The notes under the pieces are model-generated. The model was not told the origin of the DNA. It did not search any database and worked only from the letters and a program-made list of their open reading frames with translations. The position numbers were made by a program, and so were the translations under genes. DNA of 64,000 bases, from positions 4,837,501-4,901,500 of the forward strand of contig NZ_CP108088.1 of NCBI RefSeq assembly GCF_036192275.1, given 5' to 3'. Positions 1 to 8,766 of the stretch are shown one piece after another (positions within the stretch are counted from its first letter, which is position 1; each line of letters opens with the position of its first letter). Origin of the DNA: Streptomyces sp. NBC_00250 (GTDB taxonomy: Bacteria > Actinomycetota > Actinomycetes > Streptomycetales > Streptomycetaceae).

Positions 1-83
1 TGAGGAGCGTCGTTGACGTAGTAAATGGGGGTCGTGACGTAGAACGCCTTCGCCCCCTGCTTCTCGGATCCAGTGGCCGCCAT
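1..83 (-). CDS. metG: methionyl-tRNA synthetase, N-terminal start only (partial)
   Basis: Only the first 27 full codons lie in the window; the gene runs off the left edge. Reading the minus strand from the ATG at 83 gives MAATGSEKQGAKAF followed by YVTTPIYYVNDAPH. The YVTTPIYYVNDAP stretch is the highly conserved N-terminus of class I methionyl-tRNA synthetase, where the first strand of the Rossmann fold leads into the HIGH motif, which would lie just outside. The enzyme charges tRNA-Met in the cytoplasm. The gene is divergent from the two-component system at 173, with about 90 bases between starts. Identification rests on this short but diagnostic segment. Confidence 0.9.
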   Translation of the reverse strand, partial: MAATGSEKQGAKAFYVTTPIYYVNDAP

Positions 84-172
84 GGTCGAAATCCTAACCG
101 TCGTACGAAGATCCACTCACATCGATAAACCCCGGGGCGGGCGGCGGGCCGCGGACGAGGAGGATGGGGGAC

Positions 173-829
173 ATGCGTGTACTGGTAGCCGAGGACGAAC
201 GGGACCTCGCCGAGCTCGTCGCCACCGGCCTGCGGCGCGCCGGCTTCGCCGTCGACACCGTCCACAGCGGCGACGCCGCCCTCGACCACCTCGGCCTCCA
301 CCCGTACGACGTCCTCGTCCTCGACCGCGACCTGCCGCGCGTCCACGGCGACGACGTCGCCCGGCGGCTCGTCGCCGAGGGCTCCCCGACCCGCATCCTC
401 ATGCTGACCGCCGCCACCGCGACGGAGGACCGTGTCACCGGGCTCGACCTGGGCGCCGACGACTACCTCGGCAAGCCCTTCGAGTTCCCCGAGCTGGTCT
501 CCCGGGTCCGGGCCCTGCGCCGCCGCTCCGCCCGCGCGCCGCTGCCCCCGCTCCTGGAGCGGTACGGGCTCCGCGTGGACACCGTCCGGCGGACCGCCAC
601 CCGCGACGGACGGGACCTCGACCTCTCCCCCAAGGAGTTCTCCGTCCTCCAGATCCTCCTGGAGGCCGACGGGGCGGCCGTCTCCGCCGAGGAGCTCCTC
701 GACCGCGCCTGGGACGTCCACGCCGACCCCTTCACCGGAGCCGTACGCGTCTGCATGAGCAAGCTGCGGGCCAAGCTGGGCGAGCCGGCGCTGATCAGGA
801 CGGTGCAGGGCGTGGGGTACCAGCTGTGA
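173..829 (+). CDS. OmpR-family response regulator (CutR-like)
   Basis: DNA-binding response regulator of 218 residues. An N-terminal receiver domain (about 1-115) has the acidic pair in VAEDE, the phospho-acceptor Asp in VLVLDRDLP, the Thr of MLTA and the Lys of LGKPF. A C-terminal winged-helix domain (about 125-218) ends in the OmpR signature RTVQGVGYQL. The ATG at 173 is preferred over the one at 164: a strong GAGGAGG at 157-163 lies nine bases before 173 but directly abuts 164. The LDRDLPRVHGDDV stretch and the length resemble CutR of Streptomyces. Its stop overlaps the GTG of the kinase gene (GTGA), so the pair is translationally coupled. The target genes are unknown. Confidence 0.93.
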   Translation: MRVLVAEDERDLAELVATGLRRAGFAVDTVHSGDAALDHLGLHPYDVLVLDRDLPRVHGDDVARRLVAEGSPTRILMLTAATATEDRVTGLDLGADDYLGKPFEFPELVSRVRALRRRSARAPLPPLLERYGLRVDTVRRTATRDGRDLDLSPKEFSVLQILLEADGAAVSAEELLDRAWDVHADPFTGAVRVCMSKLRAKLGEPALIRTVQGVGYQL

Positions 830-1974
830 CCTCGGGTGACGCGGGCTACCTGGGGTCCGGGTCCACCATCCGCACCCGCATCGCGCTCGTGTACGGGGGT
901 GTCTTCCTGGTCCTCGGGACGGTGCTGCTGCTCGTCGTGAACCTGCTCGTCCTCGCCGGTACGGACGACGAGACCGATGCCATCGTCGCCCGCGCGAACG
1001 GGGCGGCGAGCGGCGTGCCGAGCGGCGTCGCCGTCGTGGAGGCGTACGAGCTGGGTGACGACATCAGCCGCGCCGCCGGTGAACAGATGCTCATGTGGTC
1101 GAGCCTCGCCCTGCTCGTCATGGCCTGCTGCGCCGTCGTCGTCGGCTGGTGGACCGCCGGGCGCGTCCTGCGGCCCGTCCACGAGATGACCGCCCGCGCG
1201 CGCCGCCTCTCCGAACGCAACCTGCACGACCGGATCGCGGTGAGCGGACCCGACGACGAGCTCAAGGAACTCGGCGACACGATCGACGCGCTCCTCGGAC
1301 GTCTGGAGACCGCCTTCGACAGCCAGCGCCGCTTCATCGCCAACGCGTCGCACGAACTGCGGACCCCGCTCGCCACCCAGCGCGTCGCGATCCAGGTCGG
1401 CCTCGACGACGACTGCGACGTACGGCAGGTGCTCCTCGACGCCAACCGGCGCAGCGAACGCCTCATCGACGGCCTGCTCCTCCTCGCCCGCGGCGAGCGG
1501 GGGCTCGCCGAACGGGAGGACGTGCCGCTGGGCGAGGTCGCCGAGGAGGAGCACGCGGGCGCGTGCGTGATGGCCGACGGAGGTGTCGTACGCGGCAGCC
1601 GTGTGCTGCTCGGACAGCTCGTACGCAACCTCGTCACGAACGCGGTCGCGTACAACGTGCCGGGCGGAACCGTGGACGTACGCGCCGAGGGCGGGGTGCT
1701 GACCGTGACCAACACGGGTCCGGTCGTCCCGCCCGACGAGGTGACCGGTCTCTTCGAGCCCTTCCGGCGGGGCGAGGGGCGGGACCGCATGGGGCCGGGC
1801 GCGGGGCTCGGACTGTCCATCGTGCGGTCGATCGCGGCGGCGCACGGCGGGAGCGTGCGGGCGGTGGCGCGGGGCGCGGAGGAAGGCGGCGGCCTGGTGG
1901 TGACGGTGACCCTGCCGGTCACCGTCACCCCGGTCCCGGGTCAGAACTCCAGGTCGGCGAGCAGTCCGCGGTAG
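826..1974 (+). CDS. sensor histidine kinase (HAMP, CutS-like), partner of the upstream regulator
   Basis: Membrane histidine kinase of 382 residues starting at a GTG that overlaps the regulator stop. Order of parts: TM1 (about 14-44), a short extracytoplasmic loop of only about 40 residues, TM2 (about 88-110), HAMP (about 111-163), DHp domain with the phospho-accepting His in NASHELRTPLA (His176), N box LVRNLVTNAVAYN, and G boxes in GAGLGLSIVRSIAAAHGG. The sensor loop is small, so the signal is probably sensed in or near the membrane. It forms a canonical pair with the OmpR-type regulator. The last 34 bases overlap, tail to tail, the 3' end of the von Willebrand gene on the other strand. Confidence 0.92.
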   Translation: MTSGDAGYLGSGSTIRTRIALVYGGVFLVLGTVLLLVVNLLVLAGTDDETDAIVARANGAASGVPSGVAVVEAYELGDDISRAAGEQMLMWSSLALLVMACCAVVVGWWTAGRVLRPVHEMTARARRLSERNLHDRIAVSGPDDELKELGDTIDALLGRLETAFDSQRRFIANASHELRTPLATQRVAIQVGLDDDCDVRQVLLDANRRSERLIDGLLLLARGERGLAEREDVPLGEVAEEEHAGACVMADGGVVRGSRVLLGQLVRNLVTNAVAYNVPGGTVDVRAEGGVLTVTNTGPVVPPDEVTGLFEPFRRGEGRDRMGPGAGLGLSIVRSIAAAHGGSVRAVARGAEEGGGLVVTVTLPVTVTPVPGQNSRSASSPR

Positions 1975-3677
1975 AAGGCGGCGTGCGCGGTCTCCACGGG
2001 GGTCACGCCCGCGAAGTACGTGCCGGTACGAGGAGCGCCGTCGAGCTTCCGGAGGAAGTCGAAGGCCTTGTTGTCCTCCTCGCCCCAGGCCACGAACCGC
2101 CAGTGCAGCGGACGCTCCGCGGCCTCGGCCAGGGCCTGGGTCGCGGCGGTCTTCGACTCCGGCGCGCCGTCCGTCTGGAAGACGACCAGGGCGGTACGGG
2201 TCGGGTCGGCCTTCTCGTGGTGCGCCAGGACCTCTTCCACGGCGCGGTGGTAGTTGGTACGGCCCAGGCGACCGAGACCGGCGTTCACCTCCTCCACGTG
2301 GGTGGGGGTGAGGGTGCCGGGGGTCAGGTCGACCGTCCCGTCGATGTCCGTCGAGAAGAACACGGTCGTGACGGTGGCGTCCTCGTCGAGGTGCGCCGCG
2401 AGCGCGGTGACCTGCTCGGCGAGCCGCTGCACGGAGCCGTCCTTGAAGTACCCGCGCATCGACCCGGACCGGTCGACGACGAGGTACACGGCGGCCCGGC
2501 TCCCTGCGAGCCCCTGCTTCTTGAGCTGCGCGCCGGCGGCCTTGTAGGCGTCGGCGAGGTGGGGGGCGGCCGCCTTGAGACGGGCGAGGGGGAGAGCGGG
2601 GGAGCCTGCCGACTCCGGGGCGACGTCGGCCTCCGCCTCCGGCTCGGTGGCTTCCGCTTCGGTGGCTTCCGCCTCGGCCTCGGTGGCTTGCGCCTCGACG
2701 GTGACGGCCTCCGGCTCGGTGGCTTCGGCCTCGGTGGCTTCGGCTTCGGTGGCTTCCGCCTCGACCGCGACGGCCTCAGGCTCGGTGGCTTCCGCCTCGA
2801 CGGTGACGGCCTCCGGCTCGGTCGGAGCCACGACGTCGGCCTCCGGCTCGGCGGCGGTGTCGGCTGCTTCGGCCTCCGCTTCGGCCTGCGCGGCGGCGGG
2901 CTCCTGCTGAGCTTCCGGCTCGGCGGCGGCCTCGTCGGCACCCGTCTGCGGCTCGGCCGCGACGGGCCCGACGGCCTGCTCGGCCGGAGCCGCGGTGGCG
3001 GACTCCGCCTCCACCTGCTCCTCCGAAGCCGGTGCGGACGCGTCGGCGTCCCCGTCCACGACGGCAGCCGCCTCAGGCTCCGTCGGCTCCGCCTCGACGG
3101 CGTCCGCCTCAGGCTCCACGTCCCGCTCCTGCGGGGCGGCTTCGGCCTCTGCGGCGGCCGGCGCGTCGGCGTCCGCCGTGGCCTCGGCCGGCGTCTCGGC
3201 CGGGGCCGACTCCTCGGCCACCGGCGTCTCCACCGGCGTCTCGACCGTCTCCACCGGCTCCACGGCCTGCGGCTCGGCCGCCTCCGCGACCGGCGTCGTC
3301 GTCGCCTCCGGCTCCGCGTCGGCCTCGACGGCAGCCACAACCGGCGCTTCCACCTCGGCCTCGGCCGCAACCGGCGTCTTCGCCTCAGCGGCAGGCGTCT
3401 CCGTCCCCGCTCCCGGCGCAGGCGTCTTCGCCCGTGCGCGCGGGATCTGCGGGTTGTCGAACGACGCCGCCACCAGATCGTCCGCCGCACGGCGGGCCTC
3501 GGACTCGGGAGTGCCCGAGGACGAGGACGAGGACGAAGACGTGGAGGCGGACGAGGCCGTCGACGCCGACGCCGACGCCGACGTGGTCTCACGCGTCTGG
3601 GACGGGACGACGGAGGTCGCCGGGGATTCCTCGCGGTCCCGGCCGAAGACCTTGCGCAGCATGCTCCGAATACCCAT
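1941..3677 (-). CDS. VWA domain protein (TerF-like) with a long Ala/Glu-rich repeat region
   Basis: Protein of 578 residues. The N-terminus (MGIRSMLRKVFGRDREE) is short and basic, followed by a Ser-rich stretch and then about 330 residues dominated by Ala, Glu, Pro, Val and Thr, with repeated units such as EATEPEAVTVEA and EATEAEATEAEA. The last about 190 residues form a von Willebrand factor A domain with a MIDAS motif (DRSGSM, the Thr of GRTNYH and the Asp of FQTDGAP), of the TerF-like group linked to tellurite-resistance-type proteins. No signal peptide is visible. The ATG at 3677 follows an AAAGGG ribosome site; an upstream in-frame extension has no support. VWA domains bind metal and protein partners; the low-complexity part may be a flexible linker. 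Function unknown. Confidence 0.85.
   Translation of the reverse strand: MGIRSMLRKVFGRDREESPATSVVPSQTRETTSASASASTASSASTSSSSSSSSGTPESEARRAADDLVAASFDNPQIPRARAKTPAPGAGTETPAAEAKTPVAAEAEVEAPVVAAVEADAEPEATTTPVAEAAEPQAVEPVETVETPVETPVAEESAPAETPAEATADADAPAAAEAEAAPQERDVEPEADAVEAEPTEPEAAAVVDGDADASAPASEEQVEAESATAAPAEQAVGPVAAEPQTGADEAAAEPEAQQEPAAAQAEAEAEAADTAAEPEADVVAPTEPEAVTVEAEATEPEAVAVEAEATEAEATEAEATEPEAVTVEAQATEAEAEATEAEATEPEAEADVAPESAGSPALPLARLKAAAPHLADAYKAAGAQLKKQGLAGSRAAVYLVVDRSGSMRGYFKDGSVQRLAEQVTALAAHLDEDATVTTVFFSTDIDGTVDLTPGTLTPTHVEEVNAGLGRLGRTNYHRAVEEVLAHHEKADPTRTALVVFQTDGAPESKTAATQALAEAAERPLHWRFVAWGEEDNKAFDFLRKLDGAPRTGTYFAGVTPVETAHAAFYRGLLADLEF
2625..2830 (-). repeat. degenerate tandem coding repeats in the Ala/Glu-rich region
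   Basis: Within the VWA gene the + strand shows many near-identical copies of a motif such as GGCTCGGTGGCTTCCGCCTCG, in units of roughly 15 to 30 bases. They encode EATEPEAVTVEA-like units on the minus strand. The array is the densest DNA repeat in the window and would be prone to copy-number change. Limits are approximate. Confidence 0.7.
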
Positions 3678-3821
3678 GGGCGAACCCTTTCGCATGAGTG
3701 GGGTGCGTGTGAATGTCCGTACTGGGCGTTTCGGGACGTTCATCCCTGGCCAGGGCGGACACGTAAGGTTAGCGGCCACCCCTCCCCTCCTCGGCGACCC
3801 GGTCGCCCCCGGTTGCCGTGC

Positions 3822-3843
3822 ATTCATTCGGCGTTCACTCCAT
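3822..3843 (+). promoter_or_regulatory. candidate PHO box (two 11-bp direct repeats) upstream of the PhoX gene
   Basis: Two adjacent 11-mers, ATTCATTCGGC and GTTCACTCCAT, share TTCA-x-TC at matching positions. They fit the Streptomyces PhoP direct-repeat consensus (GTTCAYYY-type units). The site lies about 90 bases upstream of a gene whose product is a phosphatase family member, which is the expected context. A 12-base palindrome ATGTGCGCACAT (3860-3871) follows between it and the gene. No promoter or binding data are available. Confidence 0.45.
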
Positions 3844-3933
3844 CGCCGTCCCTGTGCAGATGTGCGCACATAGCGTCGCCGCCGAAGGAATCCCGACACC
3901 ATGTCGGCGCAGTGTGCGCCGTAGGAGGACGAA

Positions 3934-5994
3934 GTGCGCAAACTGCTGCCGCTGCTGAGCACGAACCCCCACGGAGGCGGCCGTTCCGCTCTCACGTGCC
4001 GTTACCGCTGTGGTGACGCCTGCTTCCACGAGGTGCCCAACACCAGCGACAACGAGTACGTCGGCGACGTCATAGCCGGTGCGCTCTCCCGCCGTTCCGC
4101 CCTGCGCGCCGCCGCCGTGGTCACCGTCGCCTCCGCCGCCGGTGGTGCCCTCACCCTCGGCAACGCCCCCGCCGCCGAAGCCCACTCCCAGAAGCCGGGC
4201 CACGGCCACGGCTCCGGCAGGGCCGACGGCGCCCGCGGTCTCCGCTTCACCCCGGTCGCGCCCAACACCGCCGACCAGGTCACCGTCCCCTCCGGCTACT
4301 CGCAGAACGTGGTCATCCGCTGGGGCGAGCCCATCCTCCGCGGCGCCCCCGCCTTCGACTCCGAGAAGCAGACGGCGAAGGCCCAGGCCGGCCAGTTCGG
4401 TTACAACAACGACTTCCTCTCCCTGCTGCCGCTGCGCGGGGAGCACGACCGCCAGGTCCTCGTCGCGAACCACGAGTACACCGACGAGGTCCTGATGTTC
4501 CGCGGCTACGACGCCGCCAACCCGACCCGCGAGCAGGTCGAGATCGCCTGGGCCGCGCACGGCCTGTCGGTCGTCGTCGTCCAGGAGGAGCACCGCACCG
4601 GCAAGCTCGCCCCGGTCTCCCGCCACTACCTCAACCGCCGTCTCCACACGACGAGCGAGTTCGAGGTGACCGGCCCCGCCGCCGGCAGCGACCTGCTGAA
4701 GACCTCCGCCGACCCCGAGGGCCGTACCGTCCTCGGCACGCTCAACAACTGCGCCGGTGGCACCACCCCGTGGGGCACCACCCTCCACGGCGAGGAGAAC
4801 TTCAACCAGTACTTCGCCAACGGCTCCAGCGCCACCGACAAGCGCTACGGCGTCGGCACCGGTGCCACCGAGCGCAAGTGGGAGCGGTTCGACAAGCGCT
4901 TCGACCTCAAGCAGGAGCCCAACGAGGTCCACCGCTTCGGCTGGGTCGTCGAGCTCGACCCGTACGACCCCGACTCCACGCCCCGCAAGCGCACCGCGCT
5001 CGGCCGCTTCAAGCACGAGGCCGCGCAGCCCCGTCTCACCGACGACGGCCGCCCGGTCGTCTACATGGGCGACGACGAGCGCTTCGACTACTTCTACAAG
5101 TTCGTCTCCTCGAAGCGGATGAAGAAGGGGAACTCGCGGGCCGCCCGCGAGCACAACCTCACCCTGCTCGACGAGGGCACCCTGTACGTCGCCAAGCTGA
5201 CCGGCGACTCCCCGGCCGCCGAGATCGACGGCACCGGCAAGCACCCCACCGACGGCGAGTTCGACGGCTCCGGCGTGTGGATCCCGCTCGCCACCGGCGA
5301 CGTCTCGCACGTCCCCGGCATGACCGCCGAAGAGGTGTACGTCTTCACCCGCCTCGCCGGTGACAAGGTCGGCGCCACCAAGATGGACCGCCCCGAGGAC
5401 GTCGAGCCGTCCCCGCGCACCGGCCGCGTCTACGTCGCGCTCACCAACAACACCGACCGCGGCAAGGCCGGCAAGGCCCCCGCCGACGAGGCCAACCCGC
5501 GCAACCTCAACAAGCACGGGCAGATCCTCGAACTGGCCGAGAACTGGGACGACCCGTCCTCCGACGGTTTCGCCTGGCGTCTCTTCCTCGTCGCCGGTGA
5601 CCCGAACGACCCGGCCACCTACTTCGCGGGCTACCCCAAGGAGAAGGTCTCCCAGATCTCCTGCCCGGACAACGTGGCCTTCGACCCGCACGGCAACCTG
5701 TGGATCTCCACCGACGGCGCCCAGCTCGGCTCGCACGACGGCCTGTTCGGCGTCGCCACGCAGGGCGAGCGCCGCGGTGAGCTCAAGCAGTTCCTGACCG
5801 TGCCGAAGGGCGCCGAGACCTGCGGCCCGATCATCCAGGACCGCCGCGTCCTGGTGGCCGTGCAGCACCCGGGCGAGATCGACGGCGCCTCCGTCGAGAA
5901 GCCCGCCTCGGTCTGGCCCGACGGACCCGGGAAGATCGTCCGCCCGTCGGTCGTCGCCGTCTGGCGCACGGACGGCCGCGACATCGGCGTCTGA
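3934..5994 (+). CDS. PhoX-family alkaline phosphatase (DUF839), Tat-type export signal
   Basis: Protein of 686 residues matching the PhoX/DUF839 family of calcium/iron-dependent phosphatases. After about 50 residues there is SRRSALRAAAVVTVASAAGGAL ending near APAAEA: a twin-Arg-type signal placed unusually far from the start, as is common in this family. Family features include the N-terminal CRYRCGDACFHEVPNTS block, LNNCAGGTTPWGTTLHGEENFNQYF, a GRFKHEAA block, MDRPEDVEPSPRTGRVYVALTNN and the later DPHGNLWISTDG. The GTG at 3934 follows GGAGG with good spacing. It stands alone in its transcription unit behind a candidate PHO box. The role is probably phosphate release from extracellular esters. 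The substrate is not shown by the sequence. Confidence 0.9.
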   Translation: MRKLLPLLSTNPHGGGRSALTCRYRCGDACFHEVPNTSDNEYVGDVIAGALSRRSALRAAAVVTVASAAGGALTLGNAPAAEAHSQKPGHGHGSGRADGARGLRFTPVAPNTADQVTVPSGYSQNVVIRWGEPILRGAPAFDSEKQTAKAQAGQFGYNNDFLSLLPLRGEHDRQVLVANHEYTDEVLMFRGYDAANPTREQVEIAWAAHGLSVVVVQEEHRTGKLAPVSRHYLNRRLHTTSEFEVTGPAAGSDLLKTSADPEGRTVLGTLNNCAGGTTPWGTTLHGEENFNQYFANGSSATDKRYGVGTGATERKWERFDKRFDLKQEPNEVHRFGWVVELDPYDPDSTPRKRTALGRFKHEAAQPRLTDDGRPVVYMGDDERFDYFYKFVSSKRMKKGNSRAAREHNLTLLDEGTLYVAKLTGDSPAAEIDGTGKHPTDGEFDGSGVWIPLATGDVSHVPGMTAEEVYVFTRLAGDKVGATKMDRPEDVEPSPRTGRVYVALTNNTDRGKAGKAPADEANPRNLNKHGQILELAENWDDPSSDGFAWRLFLVAGDPNDPATYFAGYPKEKVSQISCPDNVAFDPHGNLWISTDGAQLGSHDGLFGVATQGERRGELKQFLTVPKGAETCGPIIQDRRVLVAVQHPGEIDGASVEKPASVWPDGPGKIVRPSVVAVWRTDGRDIGV

Positions 5995-6008
5995 GCCTCA
6001 CGGGGCCC

Positions 6009-6039
6009 GGGGGTGGGGTGACTCGGTCACTCCACCCCC
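6009..6039. terminator. bidirectional hairpin between convergent genes
   Basis: GGGGGTGGGGTGAC (6009-6022), loop TCG, then GTCACTCCACCCCC (6026-6039) form a 14-bp stem with one G-U pair. It sits just after the phoX-like stop, and its right arm overlaps the last codons of the convergent gene at 6027. This GC-rich, U-poor type is common in Streptomyces. Confidence 0.6.
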
Positions 6040-7016
6040 AGGCCCTCCCTGAACCGTACGAACTGCTCCTCCGGGTCCCCCGTGTACGCCCACGGCACCC
6101 ACGCCGCCCGGGTGCCCAGCATCCCGAGCAGCTCCCGGGCGATCTCGACCTGGCCCGCGTAGCAGGCGGCGTGGACCAGGAAGTTGAGGTCGCCGACCTC
6201 TTCCGGTGCGACCGGTGCCCCCGGGTCCCGGCCGCCGATCCACCGCGCGTGCGTGCGGCGCAGTTCCGTCACGGCCAGTTCGTGCTTCCAGTGCTGGTCG
6301 AAGCCGCGCACCGGGCCCCGCCCGAGCGCCCCGTCCGCGATGTACCGGTACTCCTCGACCCGGGCCACCTGCACGAGGACGGGCAGCGGGGAGCCGGGCG
6401 GGGCCACGCCCGCCGCGTCGCGGGCGAAGTCGTACATGCTGCCGTGCGTGCCGTGCCACCGCGCCGACCAGTAGCGCAGCACCTGGATGTGACCCTCCGT
6501 GTTGTACGGGTCCCGGCGCCGCAACTCGTCGAACCAGTGACGCAGTTCCCGGCGCGGCACCCCGCCCTCGTACAGTCGGGCCACCGAGAGCAGCGACACC
6601 CACGGCATCGGGTCGGCGGGGGCCGCCTCGGCCGCGCCCCGGCAGGCGTCGACGGCGGCGTCGATCCGGCCCCTTTCGACGGCGGCGCCCCGGCCGGCGG
6701 CGATGGCCGCGTCGAAGACCCGTACGACCTCGGTCGCCGCCCGCAGCACGGCCGCGTCCGGGTTGCCCGGCTCGGCGGCCCGCCAGGTCTCCACGGTGGA
6801 GCTGCCGGCGGCGGCGTGCGAGAGGAGCCGCAGCCGGTGGGTGCGGCGGGCCCAGTGGTCGCCGGTGGCGGCGAGCAGGTCCCGTACGCCCTGCCAGCGG
6901 CCGATGACGATGTCGTGGCGCGCCTCGGTCAGCGCGCGGTCCCCGAAGTCCGGGTCGAAGTCGGGCGCGAAGCGCTCCGGACGTGCCGAGCGCGCGGAGC
7001 GGCGGCGTACGGCCAT
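6027..7016 (-). CDS. conserved hypothetical protein
   Basis: Soluble protein of 329 residues with no signal peptide or membrane segment. The start ATG at 7016 ([16 protein letters not shown]) was chosen because upstream sequence in frame looks non-coding. The middle and C-terminal halves are helical and Trp/Tyr/Arg-rich (PMPWVSLLSVARLYEGG, ELRHWFDELRRRDPYNTEGHIQVLRYWSARWHG), giving a TPR-like impression, but no catalytic motif is recognised. It lies 80 bases downstream of the amino-acid permease on the same strand and could be cotranscribed with it. I recognise it only as a conserved Streptomyces-type protein of unknown role. Confidence 0.75.
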   Translation of the reverse strand: MAVRRRSARSARPERFAPDFDPDFGDRALTEARHDIVIGRWQGVRDLLAATGDHWARRTHRLRLLSHAAAGSSTVETWRAAEPGNPDAAVLRAATEVVRVFDAAIAAGRGAAVERGRIDAAVDACRGAAEAAPADPMPWVSLLSVARLYEGGVPRRELRHWFDELRRRDPYNTEGHIQVLRYWSARWHGTHGSMYDFARDAAGVAPPGSPLPVLVQVARVEEYRYIADGALGRGPVRGFDQHWKHELAVTELRRTHARWIGGRDPGAPVAPEEVGDLNFLVHAACYAGQVEIARELLGMLGTRAAWVPWAYTGDPEEQFVRFREGLGVE

Positions 7017-7096
7017 CGGGGGCCTCCTTCGGGTTCGGCTGCCGTCAGAAGTCGTGGGCGTGAGGGGTGTCGCGGTGGTGCTGGTGCTGCCGGTGG

Positions 7097-8569
7097 TCAG
7101 AAGTCCGTGGCGTAACTCTTGTCCCGGGGGCCCGTACGCGCGTGCGTGGCCGGGCCCGAGCCCTCCGAGGCGGCCATCGCGCGGGCGGCGTCCAGGCGGG
7201 CCGGGCGGTAGTAGTCGCTGCCCTTGCGCCAGTACACGAGCAGCGGGACGACGCCGAGGAGCAGGCCGCCGAGGCCGATCGTGAGGGCGGTGGTGGAGAG
7301 TTCGCCGAGCGATTCGACGAAGGTCCAGAGCATGAACGCGGAGCCGAGCAGCGGCCAGAGGCCGCCGAGCAGCATGTTCCGTACGGAGCGGAAGAGGACC
7401 GACTTGTACGCGACGACGGCGGCGATGCCCGCGAGGCCGTAGTAGAACGCGATCTGGAGTCCGATCGCGGAGACGGCGTCCCGGAGGATCTGCTGCACGG
7501 AGCCGGCGGCCGCGGCGGCGGCGAACATCACCAGGGCGGCGCCGCCGACGGCGGCGATCGCGACCCACGGGGTGTTCCACCGGCGGTGCACGGCGCCGAG
7601 CGCGGCCGGCAGGGTCCGGTCGCGGCCCATCGCGAAGAGCGAGCGGGTGACCTGGAGGAGGGTGGTCTCCAGGGTGGCGACGGTGGACAGGAGGACGGCC
7701 ACGACGAGGAGTTTGCCCCCGATGCCGGGCCAGATCTCCTGGCCGACGACGGCGAGGACGTTGGGTCCGGCGGTACGGATCTCGTCGGCGCTCAGCAGCA
7801 CGTTCACGGCGACTGTGACGGCCACGAAGAGGAGGAAGACGAAGCCGACGCCGACGAGCGCGGCGAGCCCCGCGGTGCGACGGCTGTTCCTGGTCTCCTC
7901 GCTGAGGTTGCTGGTGACGTCCCAGCCCCAGTAGTAGAACGCGGCGATCAGCGCGCCGGCGGCGAAGCCCTGCGGCCCGTCGAACTGGCTGAAGGAGAAC
8001 CAGGACCAGTCGAAGGCGGTGGCCCGCCCCCGGTGCGCGATGGCGGCGAGGATGAAACCGAAGAGGATCAGCATCTCGACGCCGGACATGATCAGTTGCG
8101 CCCGTACGGTCAGCCGGGCGCCGCCCAGGACGACGAGCAGCATGATCAGGAACCAGCCGGCGCCGACGGCCGCCGCGAGCGGGGTGCTGTCGGCGAGGTC
8201 CTGGTCGATGAGGGCGAGCGTGAGGGAGCCGGCGGGCAGCGATCCCGCCACCATGAAGACGGTGGCGGCGAAGACGAGGGCCCAGCCGGAGAGGAAGCCG
8301 AGGAAGGGGTGGAGGGTGCGGCCCACCCAGGAGTAGCCGGCACCGGCGTTGACGTCGATCCGCCCGAGGCGGGCGTACGCGAGGACGATGCCGAACATCG
8401 GTATCGCGCAGTAGAGCAGGGCGGCGGGTCCCGCGTAGCCGACGGCGCCGAAGAGCACGGCGGTCGTCGCGGCCATCGAGTAGGCGGGAGCGCTGCCGGC
8501 GACGGCCATCACGATCGTGTCGAAGGTGCCGAGGACATTGGGCTGGAGCCCTCTGTTCGTGGTGCGCAT
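7097..8569 (-). CDS. APC-family amino acid permease
   Basis: Membrane transporter of 490 residues with about 12 to 13 hydrophobic segments. The N-terminal block is typical of the amino acid-polyamine-organocation superfamily: GTFDTIVMAVAGSAPAYSMAATTA, with the unwound TM1 Gly/Ser motif. The first loops read YARLGRIDVNAGAGYSWVGRTL, and SNLSEETRNSRRT follows TM6. The tail (residues about 455-490) is short, basic and cytoplasmic. The ATG at 8569 is preceded by AGGA. It probably imports an amino acid or related amine by proton symport; the substrate cannot be read from the sequence. The next gene downstream is the hypothetical at 6027. Confidence 0.9.
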   Translation of the reverse strand: MRTTNRGLQPNVLGTFDTIVMAVAGSAPAYSMAATTAVLFGAVGYAGPAALLYCAIPMFGIVLAYARLGRIDVNAGAGYSWVGRTLHPFLGFLSGWALVFAATVFMVAGSLPAGSLTLALIDQDLADSTPLAAAVGAGWFLIMLLVVLGGARLTVRAQLIMSGVEMLILFGFILAAIAHRGRATAFDWSWFSFSQFDGPQGFAAGALIAAFYYWGWDVTSNLSEETRNSRRTAGLAALVGVGFVFLLFVAVTVAVNVLLSADEIRTAGPNVLAVVGQEIWPGIGGKLLVVAVLLSTVATLETTLLQVTRSLFAMGRDRTLPAALGAVHRRWNTPWVAIAAVGGAALVMFAAAAAAGSVQQILRDAVSAIGLQIAFYYGLAGIAAVVAYKSVLFRSVRNMLLGGLWPLLGSAFMLWTFVESLGELSTTALTIGLGGLLLGVVPLLVYWRKGSDYYRPARLDAARAMAASEGSGPATHARTGPRDKSYATDF

Positions 8570-8740
8570 GGCGGGGTCCTCGGGGCGCGGGGGGTGAGGC
8601 AGGGCGAAGTGGCCCGTCCGCCGGGCCGATTGCCGACGGCGGCGGGCGCGGATCACGGTGAGATCGAGCGCATCGTAGTCGCCCGGGTGGCTTCCGGTAA
8701 CGGCGGTGGGGAGGGTTCCGTTCCGTGACCGCCGGTAAGT

Positions 8741-8765
8741 CCTCCCGTACGCCCCTGCGGGGAGG
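8741..8765 (-). terminator. candidate terminator after the FUSC gene
   Basis: CCTCCC (8741-8746) pairs with GGGAGG (8760-8765), with an inner CCCC/GGGG pairing around TGC. It lies immediately beyond the stop of the minus-strand FUSC gene and before the permease promoter region. No U-tract, as usual for Streptomyces. Confidence 0.4.
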
Positions 8766-8766
8766 T

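Noticed and set aside
1095..4016. A 973-codon open frame on the plus strand across the kinase end and the VWA gene
   Set aside because: It is Arg/Gly/Leu-rich low-complexity translation antisense or out of frame to well-supported genes; long shadow frames are expected at this GC content.
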